A DNA stretch of 64,000 bases from Neopusillimonas maritima (GTDB lineage: Bacteria > Pseudomonadota > Gammaproteobacteria > Burkholderiales > Burkholderiaceae_B). Position 1 is the stretch's first letter. Every line of letters starts with the position of its first letter. The DNA is taken from NCBI RefSeq assembly GCF_040930455.2, contig NZ_CP170494.1; one strand, given 5' to 3'. Positions 49,553-57,044 of this stretch are shown here, piece by piece. The position numbers and the translations under genes are program-made. The notes beneath the pieces were generated by a model. That model did not search any database, was not told the origin of the DNA, and saw nothing but the letters and a program-made list of their open reading frames with translations.

Positions 49553-51543
49553 TTTGCCACCGCTGATTCCGTCTCCACCAGATCAGGCTGCTGCACGGCG
49601 ATGGGCTCAAAGAATTTTTCCAAATCTTCCTGCTGCGACAAAAGGAATGGGGCTTCTTTGACCTTGTCATAGAGCTTCAGAAGGCGTTGTTCAGCCCGGC
49701 TCAAGATAATGCTATACAGCAATGGCTGAATCTTCACCTTGTCGTTGTCTTCGGTGCGGGTGCCACCCTCACCACTCTCAATCTGATCTCCCAGAACAAA
49801 GCCATCCACCCGCGTCTCAGGCTGGATATACCCCTTTTTCTTCAACTCTTTCACATACTTCCAAATTTGTTCCTTTTCCTTAGACCCGAGTGAGAGCTTG
49901 GTGGTCTTCAGGTCAACAATGACAAGATGGCCCACGCCCGTCTCTTCGTGATCTTCGTTATAGGATGGAAGGGAGTAGAAGCCAGTGCTGCCATCACCGC
50001 GGATCACAAAGTCTGGTCTATTTAATGAAGCCTTGTCGGCCTTACCATCAAACAACTCGCGGATGACTGTCGTCATGCCTTTGTTGGACGTAAAGTGAAT
50101 GGATTCAAACTTATCTCCAAACATCCAAAGGCCTTTTGCAAAGAGCGGCTGGAGTTCCTTGACTTCATCGATACCTGTAACTTGTATCTTGATGCGAAGT
50201 TCGTTGATGACCCTCAAGCGGCTCTGAATTTCGTCAAGGACAATCTTTGCCATGCCAATGGTCCACTGGCTCAGGACTTCATGAAGGGCATCTAGATCAT
50301 GCGGGTCTTGATTGTGCAGGATTTCTAGCAAACCATACTGCGATTTGCTCTTCTCCAGCTTCGCCAGAATACTGGTCAGTTGCACGATCTCCTGTTCACC
50401 GAAGTTTGGGCAGGTATCCACCACCTCATTAACGAATGTTGTGACACGATCCTTGCTCAAAAGAGGCAGGGCGTTGACGGAGTGCCCCACTCGCTCAAGG
50501 ACGGCGCTACGCTTGTCTTCCCGTTCGGCGGCACTGGTGTTGTCAATGATCTCCCGAATCTTTTCTTGGACGATTGGTCTGGTCACTTCCCATGCTACGT
50601 TTTTTTCAACAAAGCCTGACCAATCTTCCTTGACGGCATTTTCCTTGTTGAGAAAGTCAGCTTGAACGATAAAGGTGAAGCGCTTAGCCTTCTCAGTCCT
50701 GCCGTCAAGAATTCGCTCAACGTCATCACCACGCCAACGACATTCACCCACAGCTCGGTTCATGACCCACCACGCGATGCCATGCTGCTTCGTCGTCTTG
50801 TCGGCTTTGCGGGTATCGATGTGATAGATCTTGACCGTGCCATAATTAGGCACTTCAACGTCCACGATAGAAAGGGACGACTGACCGATGTCGGCAAACG
50901 AAATGGGGGTACCATTTAAAATCACCTTGAACGAAGGGTTTGCAAGAAACCGGCCCCCTAGAAGCTCACGTAGCTGTTCTACGGACAGGTTGATCTGTCG
51001 GATTTCACCTTCACCTGTGATTGCCGTACCATGTCCCACCGCATCCTTGTCAACGAACTCCACGAGTTCTATGACAAGCGGCTTGCTGGGTGTCCTGCTG
51101 ACCTTGCAGACGAACTTCTGACCATCTTTGATTGACGTGATCTGGTAGCTTTTGGTGAGGCAAAAACTGGCGAATCGACCTTTGCCATTCTTGCCAAATA
51201 CGACGCGCGGAATACCTTCGACACCTGAAGGTGGTGCCGTTGTGTCACCACCTTTGGCGATACGGTTATAGGATAGGGCTCGCCAGATGTAATCAAACTC
51301 TGCGAGGGTCATACCCTTCCCATTATCAGAGATGGAAAACTGCTGGTTCTTCTTCGGATCGGGCCAAGTTATGTTCACTTCAGTGGCGTATGCATCCCAG
51401 CAGTTGGCAACAAGCTCAACAATGGCCGTACTGGGATTGGTGATGATAGAACCGGCCCAACTCTCAAGAAACCTGTCTTCATAAAAGAGGTCTTCTTGCT
51501 GCAAATTTTTAGTATTTGAAGAATCAGCCACCGTGTCTCCCAA
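49549..51543 (-). CDS. GHKL (MORC-like) ATPase fused to a C-terminal nuclease domain
   Basis: A 664-residue protein. The N-terminal GHKL ATPase has its N-box in AIVELVANCWDAYA (E, N and D in place), the DxGxG motif in ISDNGKGMT, and the G2 lid in GKNGKGRFAS. A transducer-like region and a helical middle follow. The C-terminal part shows RPDFVIRGDGS and VIVDLKTTKLSLGS (D544-x-K546), a PD-(D/E)XK-type core. This architecture belongs to the prokaryotic MORC/Hsp90-like ATPases linked with nucleases, known by comparative work as probable DNA-restriction systems. It heads the unit with the Mrr-like nuclease. Confidence 0.82.
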   Translation of the reverse strand: MGDTVADSSNTKNLQQEDLFYEDRFLESWAGSIITNPSTAIVELVANCWDAYATEVNITWPDPKKNQQFSISDNGKGMTLAEFDYIWRALSYNRIAKGGDTTAPPSGVEGIPRVVFGKNGKGRFASFCLTKSYQITSIKDGQKFVCKVSRTPSKPLVIELVEFVDKDAVGHGTAITGEGEIRQINLSVEQLRELLGGRFLANPSFKVILNGTPISFADIGQSSLSIVDVEVPNYGTVKIYHIDTRKADKTTKQHGIAWWVMNRAVGECRWRGDDVERILDGRTEKAKRFTFIVQADFLNKENAVKEDWSGFVEKNVAWEVTRPIVQEKIREIIDNTSAAEREDKRSAVLERVGHSVNALPLLSKDRVTTFVNEVVDTCPNFGEQEIVQLTSILAKLEKSKSQYGLLEILHNQDPHDLDALHEVLSQWTIGMAKIVLDEIQSRLRVINELRIKIQVTGIDEVKELQPLFAKGLWMFGDKFESIHFTSNKGMTTVIRELFDGKADKASLNRPDFVIRGDGSTGFYSLPSYNEDHEETGVGHLVIVDLKTTKLSLGSKEKEQIWKYVKELKKKGYIQPETRVDGFVLGDQIESGEGGTRTEDNDKVKIQPLLYSIILSRAEQRLLKLYDKVKEAPFLLSQQEDLEKFFEPIAVQQPDLVETESAVAK

Positions 51544-52095
51544 ATCATCGTCTAGTGTATCGTCAGCATCCTCATCCCATCTTTTCAGTGATGCGTGCGG
51601 CGCAGTCTGAAATATCGGTACAACTTATAGAGACTCAATGAGCGTGCCAATATCACTCCAGCGGAAGCAATTCCGGTTCGCTCCGCCATCTCCCGCGACA
51701 CTCTACCTATACCCGCTTTGGCATCGCCATTGACTGACTGCTCTCGGCCGGACAGCGGCTATTTTTACTATGGTACAGTCTGATTGTAAGCAAATATCAC
51801 ACTTCTGTCTGCTTGCCATTCCTGTGCGGCATCAACTTCAATACCAAGGTATCGCATCATGCTGTCGAGCTTGGTGTGACTGAGAAGCGATTAAATTGCT
51901 CTCAGACTTTGCATGCGGCAGTAGATTAGGGATGCCTTTGTCCTTTGCATTGTCATTGTTTGCGTTCCGTAAACCGTCCGCTCCTGGCCGAAGGCTGACG
52001 TGCGCCAGCGGCAAGGCGCGGTGCTGAAGGAGTCTTCTTTCTGAGATTGAGCACATCCCAATATACTTTGATGCCACCATTATTTCTTTTTGTGC
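51544..52095. other. Gene-free stretch between defence unit and AAA+ unit
   Basis: About 550 bp without a convincing gene. A minus-strand open frame (51838-52080) has no ribosome site or recognisable content. It probably holds the promoter of the GHKL unit near its left edge and the terminator of the small gene at 52096. No repeat was recognised. Confidence 0.45.
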
Positions 52096-52308
52096 TTATT
52101 TAAGCAATGTGTGAACTTCATTGCTTAGTTCCGTTGCCAGCCAGAGTATTCGGTCTTGATCTTCAGGCGAAAGTTCGGTGAAGTTCTCATACCCAGGCCC
52201 TGATATCAAAATCAGTAAAGCACGCAGTTGAGAGGCCTTTGCTGTCAGTAAATCGTAGTTATCCACAGGCACAGAGAACTGTCCTTTTTTTTTAGGTTTT
52301 GCTTCCAT
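52096..52308 (-). CDS. Small helical protein beside the AAA+ ATPase
   Basis: A 70-residue protein of unknown function: a lysine-rich start (MEAKPKKKGQF), then two amphipathic helices (LLTAKASQLRALLILISG and PEDQDRILWLATELSNEVHTLL). The pattern vaguely recalls small Pseudomonas proteins of the DUF3077/DUF6124 kind, but I would not assign it. It lies 24 bases after the AAA+ gene on the same strand and is probably cotranscribed. Confidence 0.55.
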   Translation of the reverse strand: MEAKPKKKGQFSVPVDNYDLLTAKASQLRALLILISGPGYENFTELSPEDQDRILWLATELSNEVHTLLK

Positions 52309-52332
52309 ATTCGGTTTCCCTTTTGATGAGAG

Positions 52333-54087
52333 TTAATGCACTTTATGTGTTTGCTCATTACCAAGCAAATCCAAGATAGCGGCCCGCATCTCCCGGGGAG
52401 ATAGGCCGACCAGTTTTGCTCGCTGTTCATCTGTTAGCGTCACGGCCCCTTCGGGCAAGTTCCACATTTTTTCCAGGTTTCTGACTACGCCGCTGATCAG
52501 GACGGGCGCATGATCCTCTCCTGGTGGCGGAAAGTGTACGGGCCGAAGGCGCGACATTAAGGGTTCAGAAATTGTCTCCAGCGAATTAGCGGTGGTGATG
52601 TAAATACAGTGCGATAAGTCGCACTCGGCCATCAAATAAATATCGTGATAACGTTTTGCGTTTCCGGGTTCGAGCAAATCCAATAATGCTTCCTGCGGAT
52701 CGCCGCCGTTACTGTACCCAGCATGCGCTTTATCAATTTCATCGAGAACGAATAAAGGGTTGGGTACCTGCGTTTGATGAATGAACTCAACAATCTTTGA
52801 CGGGCGCTGGCCTGCCCACCCACGAGTAACGCCTTTCAGCACTTTTGTATCGCACATACCCGCAAGGTTGATAACCGAGCTTGGCGTCTCCAATAGCTCG
52901 CTTAAGCGCTGCGCAAAACGCGTTTTGCCTGTCCCAGGTTTACCCACCAACAGTACCGGTGCCATACCCAGTCGTGTCACACCGTGGCGCCGGCGGGCGA
53001 TCAAATCATTCATTACGACGCGAATAGCGTCTTGCGCCCAAGGAAACTCGCTGAATAGCTGTTCGCGCATGCGCAGCAGCTCCTCTAAAACCGGAAAAGT
53101 TTTAAACCGCACTGGCTTTTGCAATGAGGCATACTGCTTTAAAACAAGTAGGTCATCTCGATCACTGGAGGCAGGAATTTGACCTTTAATCACAACCAGC
53201 TGATCAACAGCGTTGGTCTGTGCCTGATGGTTGGCCTGGGACACATTACGATCATCAGAACTGCCCGGCTGAGTCTCTGTACATTGCTTTACAAGTTGGG
53301 GGATATAAGAAGAAACGATGTATTTTTGTTCGATGAGCAATTGTTTTACTTCGTCTGAAATATCGTTACTCATTGACTCAATCAGGCGATCCCAAAACGG
53401 CGCAAACCATTGAAGTGTTTTGAATCGCTTGACGATCAGTGGCTCATCACCGTTGTACTTACGAATGCTCTTTGGCGGCTCGTCAGGTAAAAGCAGCAAG
53501 TAATTAACAATACAGCTCACGGCGCACTGATGCGCTTGCAGATCCCAGTGCTCAAAATTGTTTTGAGAGGCAGTGAGTGTTAAACGGATGCCTTCATACC
53601 AGGCCTGCGCGACCCGGACATCAATGCGAAATCGTGCATTGTCTTTTCTCGCCCTTAACTCCGGCAACGGGTTTGTGTTCAAGTCAATTGAAACTTTTAA
53701 ATCGCATTGCTTGAGCATCTCATTGGCAAGTTCCCATACGCCGACAATACTGCCTAATTGTTGCGCCAACTCAAACCAGGCAAGTGACTCACTTCGACCA
53801 AGCTGTGCTGGCGCAGCCGGCGCATTATGTTTTACAAAACGACCAACCTCGACAGCCGCTTGCGCGCGACGGTGGTTTGACTCTTTTTCATCTACGAGAA
53901 CATGCAGCGTTTCGCGCATTGCGTCATGGAAAATAGGCGCATCTGGTGGACTCAAATAAATTAACGTCAAGAAATCATCACCAAAAAAGCCATTAAAGGG
54001 AATTTGGTCGATCAGCGATGAATCGTCTCTTTCCACGTCTAGTTCGGGTGCTTGATGGACTCGGTCAACAAATACTCTGAAACTCAT
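52333..54087 (-). CDS. Lon-like AAA+ ATPase without protease domain
   Basis: A 584-residue protein from the ATG at 54087 (MSFRVFVD); the frame upstream to 54138 is not supported. The C-terminal AAA+ module (about residues 350-580) has Walker A LLVGKPGTGKTRFAQ, Walker B PLFVLDEIDKAH, sensor 1 YITTANSLE and an arginine region MSRLRPVHF, with the ALLDLLEPGNAKRY segment typical of Lon. No Lon serine-lysine protease follows. The N-terminal 340 residues are unrecognised, possibly a substrate-recognition part. It adjoins the Tn7-like module; whether it is part of that element is not clear. Confidence 0.85.
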   Translation of the reverse strand: MSFRVFVDRVHQAPELDVERDDSSLIDQIPFNGFFGDDFLTLIYLSPPDAPIFHDAMRETLHVLVDEKESNHRRAQAAVEVGRFVKHNAPAAPAQLGRSESLAWFELAQQLGSIVGVWELANEMLKQCDLKVSIDLNTNPLPELRARKDNARFRIDVRVAQAWYEGIRLTLTASQNNFEHWDLQAHQCAVSCIVNYLLLLPDEPPKSIRKYNGDEPLIVKRFKTLQWFAPFWDRLIESMSNDISDEVKQLLIEQKYIVSSYIPQLVKQCTETQPGSSDDRNVSQANHQAQTNAVDQLVVIKGQIPASSDRDDLLVLKQYASLQKPVRFKTFPVLEELLRMREQLFSEFPWAQDAIRVVMNDLIARRRHGVTRLGMAPVLLVGKPGTGKTRFAQRLSELLETPSSVINLAGMCDTKVLKGVTRGWAGQRPSKIVEFIHQTQVPNPLFVLDEIDKAHAGYSNGGDPQEALLDLLEPGNAKRYHDIYLMAECDLSHCIYITTANSLETISEPLMSRLRPVHFPPPGEDHAPVLISGVVRNLEKMWNLPEGAVTLTDEQRAKLVGLSPREMRAAILDLLGNEQTHKVH

Positions 54088-54444
54088 GTGTTTTCTCCAC
54101 GCGAGCACAACCAACAGGCGAGCGCTGGCCCTGCTCATGCATACAGCTGATAAAAATAGGGGAATTAAGATGACCCGCGCGAGTGTGGCGGGTTAGCTGG
54201 TTCGCGTGTGTATTCGCTGACTTAAGAGTGTTGCGGCAGGCATAAAAAGACTCCGGAAGAGCAGGGGTATTAACGTTGCGGCGTTGCGCCTCAAGTGATT
54301 GGGTGAGCGTTAATAATCCCAAACGGTATATTCAGACTATCAAGGGATCAGCAGGCCCGCAAGCGAATTTTGATTGTGAGCGTTTGTTTTTTCGCAACGT
54401 TATTTTTTGATGCGCATTATGATACTTTTTGAATTCAATCAGCC

Positions 54445-54557
54445 TATCCCGTAAGTTCTCACCTTTCGCAAGGGTGACTCATAGAGGCTGACCCTGTAAG
54501 TTCTCACCTTTAGAGCGGTCATCGAGTGGTGAGCATATCCTGTGAGTGCTCACCTTC
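54445..54557 (+). repeat. Three 15-bp direct repeats at 45-bp spacing
   Basis: GTAAGTTCTCACCTT stands at 54451-54465 and 54496-54510, and the variant GTGAGTGCTCACCTT at 54542-54556. Spacing is 45 and 46 bp. The wider unit reads CCTGTAAGTTCTCACCTTT in the second copy. Such regularly spaced repeats near a transposition operon are the pattern of TnsB-binding sites at a Tn7-like end; iterons or an operator array are alternatives. Confidence 0.7.
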
Positions 54558-54785
54558 GGAGGTGTTGTTCAATCCCAACGGTGAAGTCCTAAACTAGATG
54601 GAGGACTTGTCTTTGTGTATTGCGCAAGTATGGGGAGCGGGGTGAGTGTGCGAATGGGCTTGAATCCAAAAAATGGTCATCCACAGGTGGCCGCGCCTAA
54701 CCTCAAATGGAAAACATGACAAAACATCGGATATATATGAGTTCCAATCCGGTCTTACATCCACACTTTCTTGGCTAACCAATTT

Positions 54786-55439
54786 ATGTCTTTAGCTCCA
54801 GGACGCCCACATGATCATCAACACGAGACCGCGCGCACCCGTCTGGAACAACGGCGCTGGGGTCAAACGATACGCTGCCCTCTCTGTTGGTCAGTCGAAC
54901 CTATTTATCATGAGTATCGCAAGGGCGTGCCAGGCTACTATCGATGTCGTGGTCAACCGAACGACACCCATAGCCAAGAAAAGCCTCTTCACAAACCCTA
55001 CGTCTTTACCGTGCGCACGGGAACCATCATGCAGCGCTCACATATTGCACTTTCAGTTTGGGAGCGCGCCCTGGCCCTTGTGCTACCACAATGGCATTCC
55101 CTCACCAAAAGGCCCACAGCCTTTCATTTGTCACTGGAGCTAGAGTTGACGGAAAAATCTTTAGCCCGGCTTGTACGCTTAATTCACGACATGGATGAGC
55201 GTTTCGAAAAACTGTTGCCAGTCGCCTCAACCGACGTATCAAGATTAGATGAGCAGGACAGGCGCTTTTTGCTCATGAACTATTTTCTGATGACCTATCG
55301 CGTTCATAACTTGCCTCCTACACAAGCCAGTTGGTTTAACAAGTACTCTTCCCCAAAAATCGAAGCAGGGCTAGAACACCTAAATGAACGTTTGGCGCCC
55401 ATCGCAAGGCAACTCAAGAGACTGTCACAGCCAGGTTAA
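54786..55439 (+). CDS. Transposase-like zinc-ribbon protein
   Basis: A 217-residue protein. The N-terminal 60 residues hold CPLC...(about 19 residues)...YRC, a zinc-ribbon resembling that of IS1595-type transposases, followed by FTVRTGTIMQRSHIALSVW, also IS1595-like. The DDE catalytic domain that should come next is replaced by a helical, histidine-poor tail of about 110 residues. I place the start at the ATG 54786; a TTG at 54771 is possible. It precedes the tns genes and may be a DNA-binding regulator or targeting factor derived from a transposase. Confidence 0.65.
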   Translation: MSLAPGRPHDHQHETARTRLEQRRWGQTIRCPLCWSVEPIYHEYRKGVPGYYRCRGQPNDTHSQEKPLHKPYVFTVRTGTIMQRSHIALSVWERALALVLPQWHSLTKRPTAFHLSLELELTEKSLARLVRLIHDMDERFEKLLPVASTDVSRLDEQDRRFLLMNYFLMTYRVHNLPPTQASWFNKYSSPKIEAGLEHLNERLAPIARQLKRLSQPG

Positions 55440-55672
55440 GAGGGCTAATAGGTAGGACTAACAACCTAAAAAACAAAATTCCAAGTTAAGTACCATCGAT
55501 TTGTTAAAACCAACGCCATATCGCCTTTGGATTAGCCGCAAGAGTGGGTATGGTTAAACCTAAACGACACAGCGGCTTAGTGCTTTTTACCGTACCCAAA
55601 CCGCCAGTCACGACCTTAAGGAATAATTCGCAGCGAAATATACATATAAAACAGCTTTAATTTTTTTCATAT

Positions 55673-55695
55673 AAATCAATGACTTACATTGATTT
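55673..55695 (+). other. Hairpin in the leader before tnsA
   Basis: AAATCAATG and CATTGATTT (9-bp arms, 5-base loop) form a strong hairpin followed by TGTTGTTTT. It could end the zinc-ribbon transcript or mark the upstream side of the structured leader. Confidence 0.55.
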
Positions 55696-55719
55696 TGTTG
55701 TTTTAAGATCAAGACTTTT

Positions 55720-56010
55720 ATTGTAGGATAGGGGCATCCGCAGACTGTCTCAGACAACGCGGAAGCAGACAAACTCAAGCGACAAAGTGATGAGTAGACA
55801 GGAAACGTCTGAAATAGGGAGAAACGACAACAGAGCGAGCGCAGAGACACCCAAACAATATTTGAATAACGCGAGAACTGCGCGGTAAGACCAGCAACCT
55901 GGGCAAAGGCTGCAGATCTTACTGAGTGCGCACGAGGTTGAGCAACCCTTCGTGCATAGTGCATCGAGAGGTTGGCACTGTCAAGTGCCAATGGGGCTTT
56001 TTATTGCCCA
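55720..56010 (+). ncRNA. Candidate structured RNA upstream of tnsA
   Basis: A 290-base purine-rich stretch without a gene ends in three stacked hairpins: 55930-55955 (10 pairs with a 2-base bulge and GAGC loop), 55972-55991 (TTGGCAC/GTGCCAA) and 55994-56009 (GGGC/GCCC). Earlier parts contain repeated GACA/GTCT elements that can pair. It stands directly before tnsA and could be an untranslated leader controlling the tns genes or a separate small RNA. The call rests on structure and position only. Confidence 0.4.
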
Positions 56011-56047
56011 AAAAATGCAGCGCAGTTCCGTATCCGACAAGCACCTT

Positions 56048-57043
56048 ATGGATATGGAGACTATGTCTAGAGTACCCCTTATTAGCCCTGAGCGGCTATT
56101 TAGAATCGAAAAGCGCCAGAGCATCCCACGTTGGCAAAACGAGTACGAACCAGCCATGAAGGCTACCCGCGATGAGGCTCCGAGCATCAGCCGCCCATCC
56201 ACCTTGTTTTGGTCAAAGATTGGCCGCGACTTACATTTTATGTCATTGGCCGAGCGCCACGTTTGCATCCTGGCACTATATCACCCAGGGCTAATTGACG
56301 TACACGAGCAACATGCCCTTGAGCGATTCGATGCCCCACACCCTTTAGCCGATCACCCTCGCGCTCGTCATCTGCGCCTGCCACCTTTACGCGGTACGGT
56401 CTCGATCACGGAAGAAATGGGCATTCCATCAGCGCATCCAGTTGTCAACATCCCAGACAAATCCAACTCAAACAATACACTGCGTGCCGCATTTCCCTTT
56501 ATTGGCGATCTCTTACTGTTTATGGTCGATGACATCGAACCATACTGTGTAAATTGGAGCATTAAAACGACACGCACAGCGTTTTATGACAAAAAGGTAG
56601 CGACAAGAAACGCCAAAAGTCGACTCCATGACTGCGCTTTGAGCGACCGCCACCTGATCGAACAGCGCTATTTTGCCGATGCTGGCATTGCATCACACTT
56701 CATCGCAGCGGACGAGTTTGATAGTCACCTCATCGCTAACCTGAACGCGCTTTGTGCCAAAGCCCAGCAGCCAATTATTCTCGATTGGCAGAGACAGGAA
56801 GAGCTGATTGTAAAGTTTCAAAAAATTGTAGGCACCCGCACCACGCCACTGGCAATTATGGAGCCTGCGATGAGGCAAATAGGCTGCAGCCGTCAGGACT
56901 TTGTCGCGACCTTGTACTCGGCCATCTGGAATCGAAGAGTACGGGTCGATCTTTACCAACCCGTTCTGGTGGATAAACCACTCAAAGCCGAGCGTCGTGA
57001 TGTGCTGCTGGACTATGCACATCTTTTCTCTCGGGGGCAATAG
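56048..57043 (+). CDS. tnsA: TnsA-like transposon endonuclease
   Basis: About 331 residues from the ATG at 56048; a second ATG at 56063 (MSRVPLIS) is equally likely, while the open frame before 56048 crosses the leader hairpins. It has the TnsA restriction-enzyme-like core: a glutamate in SLAERHVCILALYHPG, an aspartate in FIGDLLLFMVD and the lysine in CVNWSIKTTRTAFY. The QxK motif of Tn7 TnsA appears as SIK. TnsA cuts the 5' ends so the element moves by cut and paste. The tnsB start is two bases after its stop. Confidence 0.85.
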   Translation: MDMETMSRVPLISPERLFRIEKRQSIPRWQNEYEPAMKATRDEAPSISRPSTLFWSKIGRDLHFMSLAERHVCILALYHPGLIDVHEQHALERFDAPHPLADHPRARHLRLPPLRGTVSITEEMGIPSAHPVVNIPDKSNSNNTLRAAFPFIGDLLLFMVDDIEPYCVNWSIKTTRTAFYDKKVATRNAKSRLHDCALSDRHLIEQRYFADAGIASHFIAADEFDSHLIANLNALCAKAQQPIILDWQRQEELIVKFQKIVGTRTTPLAIMEPAMRQIGCSRQDFVATLYSAIWNRRVRVDLYQPVLVDKPLKAERRDVLLDYAHLFSRGQ

Positions 57044-57044
57044 C

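Noticed and set aside
49338..49670. A 110-codon minus-strand frame overlapping the end of the GHKL gene
   Set aside because: It is out of frame with both neighbours, has biased, low-quality composition, and the coupled 58-codon frame explains the gap better.
51838..52080. An 80-codon minus-strand frame
   Set aside because: No ribosome site, no recognisable pattern and no coupling to neighbours.
56901..57044. N-terminal extension of the tnsB frame
   Set aside because: It overlaps the end of tnsA in another frame; the ATG at 57045 follows the tnsA stop directly.
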